Source of the DNA: an uncultured Collinsella sp.
Lineage (GTDB): Bacteria > Actinomycetota > Coriobacteriia > Coriobacteriales > Coriobacteriaceae
Length of the DNA: 23,963 nt
Direction: 5' to 3'
Assembly: GCA_934654625.1 (NCBI GenBank)
Contig: CAKUGM010000024.1
Coordinates: 1-23,963, forward strand
Shown here: one piece after another, positions 14,850 to 22,568 of the stretch
Position numbering within the stretch: the stretch's first letter is position 1
Layout of the letters: the number at the start of each line of letters is the position of its first letter
The notes under the pieces: generated by a model
Told to the model about the DNA's origin: nothing
Database searches by the model: none
What the model saw: only the letters and a program-made list of their open reading frames with translations
Translations under genes and position numbers: made by a program

Positions 14850-16511
14850 TTAAGCGAGCTCAGCGGTGCCAAGTTCAGCGTGCTTGGACGGATCGATGTA
14901 CAGGTGCTTCACGCGATCGGAACCGGCGATCTGGTGCGTGTAGAACATCAGCGGGATGATGGGCATAGCATCGCCAACCTTGCGGTTGATAGCCTGCAGG
15001 GCCTTGATGCGCTCAGCGTCATCGACGGTGGCGCGAGCAGCCACGAGAGCCTCGTCGACCTCGGGATCGGCATAGCCGGTCTTGTTGTCGGCGCTCTTGG
15101 AGTTGAACATCGGGTACAGGAAGTTATCCAGGATAGGATAGTCGGCGCTCCAGCCCATGCGGCCAAACTCATAGCTCTTGGAATCCAGGGAGCTGATGAA
15201 GGCAGCCCACTCGGGGGTGTCGGACTCGACATCGATGCCAACGGCGTTCAGGTCACCGATCACGGACTCCATGATCTCCTTGTGGCCGCCGTCCTGGTTG
15301 TAGGAAAGCGTGAGCTTCAGACCGCGCGAGCCGTCGTCGCCCGCAGGATAGAGCTTGTCGAGAATCTCGACAGCAGCGTCCTTGTCGTAGTGGCAGTCGG
15401 CCCAAGAGTTCTTCTCGTAACCGGCGATTGCGGGAGGCACAATGCCGTCGGCAGGGGTGCGGGTACCCTTGAAGAGGGTTTTGCAAATGGCCTCGCGGTT
15501 GATGGCCAGGGAGAGAGCACGACGGAAGTCGGGGTTGTTGTACGGCTCAATCGTGTTGTTAACGATGAGGTAGTACGTGGAGAGCTCCTCGCCCAGCAGC
15601 ATGTGCTGGCCATCGGACATGGTGTAGCCGTCCTCGGACTTGCCGCGATCGGCCACAGCGGAGTCGACCTGAGCCACCGGGACGTCGCAGACGTCGAGGT
15701 TGCCGCCCTGGAACTCCTTGTATGCCGTCTCCATATCCTTCTGGATAGCAAAGTGGACAGCGGAGATCTTGGCCTTCTCACCATAGTAGTCGTCAAAGCG
15801 GGTGAGGTTAATCTCCTGGCCGTCTTCCCACTTGCCATCCATCTTGAACGGGCCGTTGCCGATAGGTGCCAGGAAGAAGCTCTTGAAGTCGTCCTTGGCA
15901 GCCTCGGGAACAGGAGCCAGCGCGGGGTGCGAGCACACATAGGGGAAGTCTGCAAGAGCAGAGGTGAGCTCGACCACGAGGGTGTCATCATCCGGGCAGG
16001 TCACGCCGGAGAGCTCGGTTGCAGAGCCATCGAGCATCTCGTCGTAGCCCTTGACGAAGGACAGGTGATACGAGATGACAGAAGGGGAACCGGGGTTGGT
16101 CTCGGGATTGCAGATGCGCTCCCAGCCATACTTGAAGCTCTTAGAGGTAACGGTCTCGCCGTTATGGAACTTGGTGCCGCTCTTGAGGTGGAAGGTGAAC
16201 TGGGTTGCGTCGTCGTTGGCCTCCCAGGAATCGGCGACCAAGCCCTTGAGCTCCTTGGCCTCGAAGTCATAGGTGGTCAGCGAGTCGAACAGCTGGAACT
16301 CGACCTGCGTGCCCTCGGACTCCTGCGTGTTGTAGGGGTCGATGCAGACAGGGTTGTTGATGTAGAAATTGATGGTGGCACCACCAGCAGCACCGGAACC
16401 GGCATCAGAGCCGCCCTTCTTGCCACAAGCGGCAAGAGCAGCGAGAGCGCCGGTTGCAAGCGTACCGCCGACAAATGCGCGACGGCCCATCATCATGTGA
16501 TTGGTAGTCAT
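14850..16511 (-). CDS. oppA: Oligopeptide-binding lipoprotein OppA (paralogue 2)
   Basis: This SBP_bac_5 peptide-binding lipoprotein has 553 residues. Like its paralogue it has GRRAFVGG (twin-arginine-like) then LAAC, so a Tat-type lipid-anchored signal is predicted, followed by a Gly/Ser/Ala linker. The core shares long blocks with the other copy, such as DGQHMLLG and RGTRTPADGI-like segments. One stretch at 15442-15476 is identical in DNA to 12086-12120. ATG16511 is chosen for AAAGGA about ten bases upstream and for the match to the paralogue's N-terminus. The longer upstream frame lacks both. It is the first gene of the peptide-uptake region, and its terminator suggests that it is made in excess of the downstream genes. 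A different peptide preference from paralogue 1 is likely but unproven. Confidence 0.92.
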   Translation of the reverse strand: MTTNHMMMGRRAFVGGTLATGALAALAACGKKGGSDAGSGAAGGATINFYINNPVCIDPYNTQESEGTQVEFQLFDSLTTYDFEAKELKGLVADSWEANDDATQFTFHLKSGTKFHNGETVTSKSFKYGWERICNPETNPGSPSVISYHLSFVKGYDEMLDGSATELSGVTCPDDDTLVVELTSALADFPYVCSHPALAPVPEAAKDDFKSFFLAPIGNGPFKMDGKWEDGQEINLTRFDDYYGEKAKISAVHFAIQKDMETAYKEFQGGNLDVCDVPVAQVDSAVADRGKSEDGYTMSDGQHMLLGEELSTYYLIVNNTIEPYNNPDFRRALSLAINREAICKTLFKGTRTPADGIVPPAIAGYEKNSWADCHYDKDAAVEILDKLYPAGDDGSRGLKLTLSYNQDGGHKEIMESVIGDLNAVGIDVESDTPEWAAFISSLDSKSYEFGRMGWSADYPILDNFLYPMFNSKSADNKTGYADPEVDEALVAARATVDDAERIKALQAINRKVGDAMPIIPLMFYTHQIAGSDRVKHLYIDPSKHAELGTAELA

Positions 16512-16623
16512 AAGACTGCCATCCTTTCGAACTAGGCCCCGAAGAGCCAAAAACCAAATCGCCCCAAAGGGGCACACACGCATCGCGGGCGCGGTTTGCC
16601 ATCCTGTGCTCGCAATGAGTCAG

Positions 16624-16629
16624 AGTATA
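16624..16629 (-). promoter_or_regulatory. Possible -10 box upstream of oppA paralogue 2
   Basis: TATACT on the minus strand lies 112 nt before the oppA paralogue 2 start, in the gap after the aldo/keto reductase gene. I found no good -35 at the proper distance, so this is only a candidate. A small perfect hairpin, GCCCC-AAA-GGGGC (16561-16573), lies between it and the gene. Confidence 0.3.
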
Positions 16630-16689
16630 GGCCTTCCATCCGACAAACGGTATCGCATATTCGGCAGAAGGCTCTTTTGCTCGGGCGAT

Positions 16690-17772
16690 TTATTCCTCCC
16701 CCTGCTCCTCCTCGTTCACGTTCATGTGAATGATGCCTCGATAGCGCGGACTCGTGCGCTCGAGCGTGTAACAATCGCCCTCTAAGCGCGGGTAATCATT
16801 CAAAAACGCCGTGATAGCAGCCTCGTCTTCGGGCGCAAGATCAAATCCAAAAATCATACAGTTGTCGTCTACATGACGGCTGTTACGGACTCCGATAATT
16901 GCGCAGGCAACGGAGGGCTGACCAAGGATATATTTCGTGGCGATATGGCTCGGCTGCACACCGTAGCGATCAGCGATCTCGGTAAGCAAGGCGAGCAGTT
17001 TCTGGTACCCCTCCCAGCCCACGGAGTCCTCCAACACCTGCAAGTACTTAACCTGCGAACGCGTCTCGGGAACCGCACGCTTGATGCCGCGCCATTTTGA
17101 TCCCAAAAGGCCACCTGCAAGCGTGCCGTAGCACACATGCGAAATACCGGCGCTCTCGCAATAGGCAGACAAACCGTTTTCGGGTCTACGGTCGAACATC
17201 GAGTACTGGCTTTGGCACGAAACGACCTTCACGCCCGCGTCAACGATTTCCTTGAGATGCGGAGCGTCGAAGTTGGTGACGCCGATGTTGCGAATCTTGC
17301 CTCGCCGCTGGAGTTCCGCCAGGTCAAGCGCGGTCTCTACATAACCGGGTACGTCATAGTCCCACCAATGGAACTGCACGAGGTCGAGGGCATCACGATG
17401 CAGGCGGCGCAAGCTTCGATCGATAATCGCCTCGGTGTGCGCAAAGTCAACATCGGCCAGAATATCAAGATCGGGCACGTACTTGGTGTGAATCTGAATG
17501 TCATCGGCAGAAACAGCTCCCTGCCCCGCCTTGAGTTTCTCGACAAAGGTGCCCAAAAACTCCTCTACGCCGGTGTAGATGTCGCCGCAATCGAAAGTGG
17601 TGAAGCCAAGCTCGGTAAGCTCGAAAAATGCCCGTGTCACATCGTCGAAATCGATAGGGCTCGTCAGGGAGTGGCCCTCCGAGAGCTGCCAGCAACCGTT
17701 AATCACGCGGCTTACGGTATAACCAGGCGCCAGCTCGACGCGCTCGGGTCCTTCAAATGAATCGAGATCCAT
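16690..17772 (-). CDS. Aldo/keto reductase family oxidoreductase
   Basis: This soluble NAD(P)H-dependent TIM-barrel oxidoreductase has 360 residues. The catalytic tetrad is readable: Asp61 and Tyr66 in FDCGDIY, Lys97 in HTKY and His135 in LVQFHWWD. GKIRNIGVTNFD and the C-terminal IIGVRNSRHVDDN cofactor region match the family. The substrate cannot be deduced. ATG17772 is chosen because AGGAG lies ten bases upstream; the extra 18 upstream codons overlap the end of the preceding gene. It starts 13 nt after the TIGR04076-like gene, so the two probably share a message. No terminator of good quality was found after it. Confidence 0.88.
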   Translation of the reverse strand: MDLDSFEGPERVELAPGYTVSRVINGCWQLSEGHSLTSPIDFDDVTRAFFELTELGFTTFDCGDIYTGVEEFLGTFVEKLKAGQGAVSADDIQIHTKYVPDLDILADVDFAHTEAIIDRSLRRLHRDALDLVQFHWWDYDVPGYVETALDLAELQRRGKIRNIGVTNFDAPHLKEIVDAGVKVVSCQSQYSMFDRRPENGLSAYCESAGISHVCYGTLAGGLLGSKWRGIKRAVPETRSQVKYLQVLEDSVGWEGYQKLLALLTEIADRYGVQPSHIATKYILGQPSVACAIIGVRNSRHVDDNCMIFGFDLAPEDEAAITAFLNDYPRLEGDCYTLERTSPRYRGIIHMNVNEEEQGEE

Positions 17773-17785
17773 GATCCATCCACTC

Positions 17786-18124
17786 CTAACGTTTTGAATC
17801 CAGGGGCACCACGGTGCAGTCACCATGGCGAAGCGTGCGCTTGCCCACGCGCGAGATCTTGAACTGCGCGCCGCAATTGGGGTCGGGACAGGCTATCAGG
17901 GCGTCGGTTCCCATCCAGTCCGCCTCCTGCAGCGGGCGTTGCTTTGCCGGCAGCAGGGGAAGCAGCGCCGCAAGGGCATACATAGAGAAAGACGCGCCTT
18001 GAGGAAAAACGAGGTTCTCCCCTTCCACCAAGAAGCTGTCACCCACATGATGCGAGCAGACAAACGGCTTCTCGCCTGCCATAACCTCGACCTTGAGGTC
18101 GTACAGTTCAAACTCGTCCTCCAC
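17786..18124 (-). CDS. TIGR04076-like small protein
   Basis: This protein of about 112 residues looks like the TIGR04076 family. It has the central GDSFLVEGENLVFPQGASFS block, an alanine/leucine-rich helix, and a C-terminal part with LIACPDPNCGAQFKISRV. The cysteines (FVCSHH and CPDPNC) could bind metal, though this is not established. No enzymatic role is known to me. The open frame extends far upstream. I place the start at GTG18124 because AGGAG lies five bases before it, whereas the upstream ATG (18214) has no ribosome site. It is followed by the aldo/keto reductase gene after 13 nt, which suggests a joint role that cannot be specified. Confidence 0.75.
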   Translation of the reverse strand: MEDEFELYDLKVEVMAGEKPFVCSHHVGDSFLVEGENLVFPQGASFSMYALAALLPLLPAKQRPLQEADWMGTDALIACPDPNCGAQFKISRVGKRTLRHGDCTVVPLDSKR

Positions 18125-18220
18125 GGCTACTCCTATCGAACGTTTTCGCCCGCACTCCGCGCACGACTTGGCTGCAACTTTAGCACGATGCAGTTCCTCC
18201 ACGCGTGCCAACATCGCGAA

Positions 18221-18259
18221 ATAGAAAAGCGGCCGCCCGGAAGTCCCGAGCGGCCGCTT
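18221..18259 (-). terminator. Terminator of secG
   Basis: AAGCGGCCGC (18227-18236) and GCGGCCGCTT (18250-18259) form a perfect 10-bp stem with three further inner pairs. On the minus strand it is followed by TTCTAT. It lies 23 nt after the secG stop. Confidence 0.9.
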
Positions 18260-18282
18260 GCGCACTATATAAAAATGATGGC

Positions 18283-18537
18283 TTACATGCCGTAGATGCC
18301 CTGGGGGAAGAAGAACATGGCAAGCACGACGCAAATGGCAAAGACCACAGCAACAATGACCGTGAGCTTGTCGAGGTTCTGCTCCATAACACCGGTTGCG
18401 GCGCTGGAATTGTACAGCGAGCTGGCAATCATATCAGAAACGCCAGTGCCCTTGCCGGAGTGCATGAGGACAAGCGCGATAAGGGCAACAGTGGAGATAG
18501 CCCACACGATGAAGAGGATGATCTGGAACGGACCCAC
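18283..18537 (-). CDS. secG: Preprotein translocase subunit SecG
   Basis: This 84-residue membrane protein has two hydrophobic helices (about 4-24 and 56-78) joined by a short polar loop containing LMHSGKGTGVSDM. That loop is the typical SecG signature (HxGKGxG). SecG is the accessory subunit of the SecYEG protein-export channel. The start is GTG18537, with AAGGAG six bases upstream; no ATG fits. It stands alone with its own terminator, without the rnr/smpB genes often found next to secG in other Gram-positives. A possible extended -10 (TGG then TACCAT, 18576-18581) lies upstream but no clear -35 was found. Confidence 0.93.
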   Translation of the reverse strand: MGPFQIILFIVWAISTVALIALVLMHSGKGTGVSDMIASSLYNSSAATGVMEQNLDKLTVIVAVVFAICVVLAMFFFPQGIYGM

Positions 18538-18745
18538 GAGGTTCTCCTTTAGAGATGCTAAAACTACAGTCTGCTATGGTACCACAATTCATTCGCTTCC
18601 TCACGAAACATCAAAGATGGCGTACCTATGCCACATTTTCACTGCGCCTCCTCAAAAACCGCCAACGCTTCGCCTCACAGAACAGCGCCCCGACGCTCAC
18701 CGATTCGCTCGGCCTCCCCTTCACACCAACAAACGTGCGCTCAGA

Positions 18746-18751
18746 TACAAT
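18746..18751 (+). promoter_or_regulatory. Possible -10 box of the aminotransferase gene
   Basis: GATACAAT with TACAAT at 18746-18751 lies 45 nt before the aminotransferase start, in the divergent gap between it and secG. The best -35-like sequence, TTCACA (18720-18725), is 20 nt upstream of it, longer than ideal. No other feature stands out in 18538-18796. Confidence 0.4.
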
Positions 18752-18796
18752 GGGGAGTCGGTTTGATGATCGAGCATTGCAACGTAAGGATTTCCC

Positions 18797-20008
18797 ATGC
18801 AGCATCCGGTAAAGAAAAAGATGGCCCCCGTGTTCCGCGCCGCAGAAGGCGGCTTGTTCTCGTGCGTCGAGAAAGCCGACGTTGGAGCTTCCTACCAGGA
18901 GCTCGAGCGCCAAGGCGTCGCCCTTATGGGCTGGGCCGACCCATTCATGCCCGACCATTCCATGCCCGATTTTGTGGAAGACGCCTACGCAGAGGCAGCT
19001 CGTCGTGAGTCCGCCGCACACTATACCGCCCCCATCGGCTCCCCCGAGCTCAAGGTAGCGATTGCCGAGAAGCTCCGTCGTCAAAACGGACTCGATGTTG
19101 ACCCCGAGCGCAACATCCTCATCACCCCCGGCTCCGACTCCGGCCTGTTCTTTGCCATCTTGCCGTTCATCCAGCCGGGCGACGAGGTCATCATCCCCTC
19201 CCCCAGCTACCCCAACAACTTCCTCGACGTGCGCATCGCCGGCGGCGTGCCTGTAGCTGTAGAGCTCAAGGCCGAGAACGGCTATCAACTCGACCCGGAA
19301 GCACTCCAAGCAGCGATTACCCCTAAAACCAAGATGGTGTTGCTCACGCATCCCAATAACCCCACCACCACGGTCTTCAACCGCACCTCACTCGAAGCCC
19401 TCTCCAAAGTCATCATCGACAACGATCTTGTGCTCGTGTGCGACCAGGCGTTCGAGGACTTCACGTATGAAAACGAGATGATCACCCCCGCCGCGCTGCC
19501 CGGCATGTTCGAACGCACGGTAACGGTCTTTTCCTTCTCGAAGGGCATGGGTTTCTCGGGCCTGCGCGTGGGCTATATCGTGTGCTGCGACAGCATCATG
19601 GATCCGCTGTTCGCCACCGCCGTTGCCGTTGTGGGCGCTACCTCGACCGCGGCGCAGCAAGCAGCAACGGTCGCTCTTCAAAATCCCAGCTTCATGAAGC
19701 AATTCGAGACCGCATACGACAAACGCCGCCATCGCGCTGTCGAGATTTTGAATAGCGTCCCCGGCGTTCACGTGATGCTGCCCGAATCCGGCTTCCTGTG
19801 CTGGGTCGACGTCTCCGAGCTCGGCGATTCAACCGAGATTGCAGCCTACCTCACCGCCGAGGCGCGCGTCTCGGTCAACGACGGCAAAAACTACGGCCAG
19901 GGCGGAGCCGGCCACCTGCGCATCGTCCTTGGTGTTTACCGCGACGACGAACGCGTCTTTGCCGCCCTCGAGGCCGTCCGCGACGCATTACTCCGCTACA
20001 AGAAGTAG
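18797..20008 (+). CDS. Class I pyridoxal-phosphate aminotransferase
   Basis: This fold-type I aminotransferase has 403 residues. The PLP Lys is Lys249 in SFSKGMGFSGLRVGY, and Arg257 is in the phosphate-binding part of the same motif. The HPNNPTT block supplies the PLP Asn, and Asp216 (VCDQAFEDF) contacts the pyridine nitrogen. A C-terminal Arg in GHLRIVLG would bind the substrate carboxylate. Tyr76 (AHYTAPIGSPEL) matches the start of the domain. It moves amino groups between amino acids and keto acids; the substrate pair cannot be read. ATG18797 follows TAAGGA by six bases. It is the only plus-strand protein gene between 1.1 and 24 kb and forms a one-gene unit. Confidence 0.93.
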   Translation: MQHPVKKKMAPVFRAAEGGLFSCVEKADVGASYQELERQGVALMGWADPFMPDHSMPDFVEDAYAEAARRESAAHYTAPIGSPELKVAIAEKLRRQNGLDVDPERNILITPGSDSGLFFAILPFIQPGDEVIIPSPSYPNNFLDVRIAGGVPVAVELKAENGYQLDPEALQAAITPKTKMVLLTHPNNPTTTVFNRTSLEALSKVIIDNDLVLVCDQAFEDFTYENEMITPAALPGMFERTVTVFSFSKGMGFSGLRVGYIVCCDSIMDPLFATAVAVVGATSTAAQQAATVALQNPSFMKQFETAYDKRRHRAVEILNSVPGVHVMLPESGFLCWVDVSELGDSTEIAAYLTAEARVSVNDGKNYGQGGAGHLRIVLGVYRDDERVFAALEAVRDALLRYKK

Positions 20009-20052
20009 GCCGCAAGCGCACCGGGTACTCAAAAGCCAGAACCCGCCGCAAC

Positions 20053-20127
20053 GAAAACCCACGCATAAACGTTCACTTTTCCCTATTTTTGGCGAAAAGT
20101 TGACGGATGTGCGTGGGTTTTCTCTTT
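20053..20127 (+). terminator. Composite terminator of the aminotransferase gene
   Basis: GAAAACCCACGCA (20053-20065) and TGCGTGGGTTTTC (20110-20122) form a perfect 13-bp stem, ending in TTTTCTCTTTT on the plus strand. The 44-nt loop holds a second stem, ACTTTTC/GAAAAGT (20075-20081 with 20094-20100). The large loop is unusual for a terminator. Confidence 0.75.
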
Positions 20128-20129
20128 TA

Positions 20130-20163
20130 CGGAATGCGCGCGCAGGCACGCGCTCGCATTCCG
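20130..20163. repeat. 9-bp inverted repeat in the convergent gap
   Basis: CGGAATGCG (20130-20138) and CGCATTCCG (20155-20163) are perfect inverted repeats with a 16-nt GC-rich centre. No T-run follows on either strand. It lies between two terminators of converging genes and may simply block read-through. Confidence 0.5.
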
Positions 20164-20169
20164 CAACGC

Positions 20170-20201
20170 AAAAGACCGCCGCTGGATATCCAACGGCGGT
20201 C
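20170..20201 (-). terminator. Terminator of the glycolytic operon (after gpmI)
   Basis: GACCGCCGCTGG (20174-20185) pairs with CCAACGGCGGTC (20190-20201), 11 pairs plus one wobble, with a 4-nt loop. On the minus strand it is followed by TTTTGC. It lies 35 nt past the gpmI stop. Confidence 0.87.
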
Positions 20202-20235
20202 CTCAATGCACTATCTACCAGGCACGTTCTAAAGC

Positions 20236-21792
20236 CTACTCCTCGGTGGCGAGCACGCGGCCCGTCATCTCCTTGGAAGGCTCGAGACCGGCCATGGTGA
20301 GCATCGTGGGAGCGATGTCGGAAAGACGACCGTCCTCGATGCCGGCAAGCTTAGCCTTCCCATCAACGATGATGAACGGCACGCGATTGGTGGTGTGTGC
20401 CGTGAAGGGATGCTTGCTGCCGTCGGCGGCAACGTCAAACATATGGTCGGCGTTACCGTGGTCGGCGGTGATCAGAGCGAAACCGCCCTTGGCGAGAATC
20501 GCGGGAATCACCTTGGAAAGAGCGTCGTCGACAGCCTCGACGGCCTTGACAGCAGCCTCAAAGACGCCGGTGTGGCCCACCATGTCGCAGTTAGCGAAGT
20601 TCACGATGTAGAAATCAGCGCGATCCTCGTTGATGGCCGCGACGAGCTTCTCGGTAACCTCGGGAGCGCTCATTTCGGGCTTCAAGTCGTAGGTAGCGAC
20701 CTTGGGGCTCGGCACGAGCACGCGCTCTTCACCGGTCTTGGGCTCCTCGATGCCGCCGTTCAGGAAGAACGTCACGTGGGCGTACTTCTCGGTCTCGGCA
20801 GTGTGGAGCTGCTTCAGGCCGTTCTCGGCGATGACATCAGCCAGAACCTCCTGCGGGAAGGTCTTGGGGAATGCGACCTCGACGTTAAACGTGGGGTCGT
20901 ACTCAGTGAGGGTCACGAAGTGAGAAAGCTTCGGGGCAACCTCGCGCGTGAAGCCATCGAAATCAGCCTCCGTGAACGCGCGGGTCATCTGACGCGCACG
21001 ATCGGGACGGAAGTTGAAGAAGATGACGGCGTCACCGTCGGCCACGCCCGCGTTCTTGCAGGCAAACGGCTTGATGAACTCATCGCCACGGTCGTCGGCG
21101 GCATAGGAGGCCTCGATGCCCGCATGGGCGCTGGCCTCGCCGTCAAACGGCTTGGTGATGATGTCGTATGCGAGCTGGATGCGCTCCCAGCGGTTGTCGC
21201 GGTCCATGGCATAGTAACGGCCCGAAACGGTAGCGACGCGCGCGTCACAACCGGTATTCTCGGAAACGTCGGCCAGGAAAGCGGAGAACTCATCGATATA
21301 GCCCAGGCCGCTCTTGGGATCGACATCGCGGCCGTCCATGAAGGCGTGGACGCGAACGCACTCGACGCCGCGCTTGGCGGCCATCTTTACGAGAGCCTCG
21401 GCATGCGCCATGGAGGAGTGAACGCCGCCCGGGGAGACCAGGCCCATGAGGTGCAGGGTCTTGCCGGAGGCCTTCACGTCGTCCATTGCGCCAACGAGAA
21501 CCTCGTTGTGCTCGAGCGAGCCGTCCTTGCAGGCATTGTTGATACGGGAGAGCTCCTGGAACACGATGCGGCCGGCACCGATGTTGAGGTGGCCCACCTC
21601 GGAGTTGCCCATCTGGCCGTCGGGAAGGCCCACGTCCTCGCCGGATGCACCGAGTGTGGTGTGGGGGTACTTCTCGTACAGAGAATCCAGGAACGGATGC
21701 TTGGCGCAGGAAACGGCGTTCTCGTCGTTAGCGGGAGCCAGGCCGCAGCCGTCCATGATCACCAGGAGTGCAGGAAGATGACGGTTTGCCAT
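20236..21792 (-). CDS. gpmI: 2,3-bisphosphoglycerate-independent phosphoglycerate mutase
   Basis: This 518-residue cytoplasmic, manganese-dependent enzyme interconverts 3- and 2-phosphoglycerate. The phosphoserine nucleophile is Ser64 in GQMGNSEVGHLNIGAGR, and Asp14 in VIMDGCG is a metal ligand. HAFMDGRDVDP, SGRYYAMDRDNRWER, FNFRPDRARQ, NFANCDMVGHTG, TADHGNADHM and AHTTNRVP complete the active site. The length is normal for the family. ATG21792 lies 5 nt after the tpiA stop; its ribosome site (GGCGAG) is weak and overlaps the end of tpiA, so translational coupling is likely. It is the last gene before a terminator. Confidence 0.97.
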   Translation of the reverse strand: MANRHLPALLVIMDGCGLAPANDENAVSCAKHPFLDSLYEKYPHTTLGASGEDVGLPDGQMGNSEVGHLNIGAGRIVFQELSRINNACKDGSLEHNEVLVGAMDDVKASGKTLHLMGLVSPGGVHSSMAHAEALVKMAAKRGVECVRVHAFMDGRDVDPKSGLGYIDEFSAFLADVSENTGCDARVATVSGRYYAMDRDNRWERIQLAYDIITKPFDGEASAHAGIEASYAADDRGDEFIKPFACKNAGVADGDAVIFFNFRPDRARQMTRAFTEADFDGFTREVAPKLSHFVTLTEYDPTFNVEVAFPKTFPQEVLADVIAENGLKQLHTAETEKYAHVTFFLNGGIEEPKTGEERVLVPSPKVATYDLKPEMSAPEVTEKLVAAINEDRADFYIVNFANCDMVGHTGVFEAAVKAVEAVDDALSKVIPAILAKGGFALITADHGNADHMFDVAADGSKHPFTAHTTNRVPFIIVDGKAKLAGIEDGRLSDIAPTMLTMAGLEPSKEMTGRVLATEE

Positions 21793-21797
21793 ATTCG

Positions 21798-22568
21798 CTA
21801 CTCGCCTGCCTTTACGACCATCTGGGAGAAATCCTCGGCCTTGAGCGAAGCGCCGCCCACGAGGGCGCCGTCAACGTCGGGCTTGGCCACGAGCTCGGCG
21901 ATGTTGCCGGGCTTGGCGGAGCCGCCGTAAAGCACGCGGATGCCGTCGGCAAGCTCGGCGCCGAAGATCTCGACGAGGGTCTCACGGATGGCGCCGCAGA
22001 CTTCCTGGGCGTCGTCGGCGGTAGCGGTCTTGCCGGTGCCGATGGCCCAGATGGGCTCGTATGCGACGACAAGCTGAGCGGGATCGGTGATCTCGAGACC
22101 ATCGAGACCAGCCTTGACCTGGTTCACGACGTGCTCGACATAGGTGCCGGCCTCGCGGACCTCAAGGGACTCGCCGCAGCAGAAGACAGGAACGAGACCT
22201 GCGGCAACGAGTGCCTTGGCCTTCTTATTCTCGTCCTCGTCGGTCTCGTGGAAGTAGTCACGACGCTCGGAGTGACCGATGATGCAGTAGGTGCAGCCAG
22301 CGGACTTGAGCATATCGCAGGAGGACTCGCCGGTGTAGGCGCCCTTCTCCTCCCAGTACACGTTCTGAGCGCCCAGGGCGATCGGAGCGGCCTGGATGCG
22401 GTCGTGCACGGTGGTGATATCGATGGTCGGCGGGCAAACGAGAACCTCGACGCCAGCGGGAACCTCGGGCAGAGCTTGAGCCAGCTCGTCGGCGAGCTTA
22501 GCAGCGGCGGCAACGTCGTTATTCATCTTCCAGTTGCCGGCGATGAGGGTGGTGCGGTTACTCGGCAT
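21798..22568 (-). CDS. tpiA: Triosephosphate isomerase
   Basis: This 256-residue TIM barrel interconverts dihydroxyacetone phosphate and glyceraldehyde-3-phosphate. Asn12 and Lys14 (GNWKMN), His99 (IIGHSERR) and Glu171 (AYEPIWAIGTGK) form the active site. The phosphate loop YGGSAKPGN and the C-terminal GALVGGASL are present. ATG22568 lies inside the end of pgk, an 11-nt overlap, with GGAGG nine bases upstream, so it is coupled to pgk translation. gpmI follows after 5 nt. Confidence 0.98.
   Translation of the reverse strand: MPSNRTTLIAGNWKMNNDVAAAAKLADELAQALPEVPAGVEVLVCPPTIDITTVHDRIQAAPIALGAQNVYWEEKGAYTGESSCDMLKSAGCTYCIIGHSERRDYFHETDEDENKKAKALVAAGLVPVFCCGESLEVREAGTYVEHVVNQVKAGLDGLEITDPAQLVVAYEPIWAIGTGKTATADDAQEVCGAIRETLVEIFGAELADGIRVLYGGSAKPGNIAELVAKPDVDGALVGGASLKAEDFSQMVVKAGE

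Noticed and set aside
14745..16535. 596-codon open frame on the plus strand opposite oppA paralogue 2
   Set aside because: It is a mirror of a well-supported gene. It has no ribosome site and no recognisable domain, and it is rich in Val/Gly/Leu/Asp as expected when a GC-rich gene is read backwards.
16561..16573. GCCCC-AAA-GGGGC as a terminator
   Set aside because: The stem is only 5 bp, and the following sequence has interrupted T-runs after several G/A bases. It lies inside the oppA leader.
18125..18334. N-terminal extension of the TIGR04076-like protein to 182 residues
   Set aside because: The extension crosses the secG terminator and has no ribosome site at its ATGs, while GTG18124 has a clear AGGAG five bases upstream.
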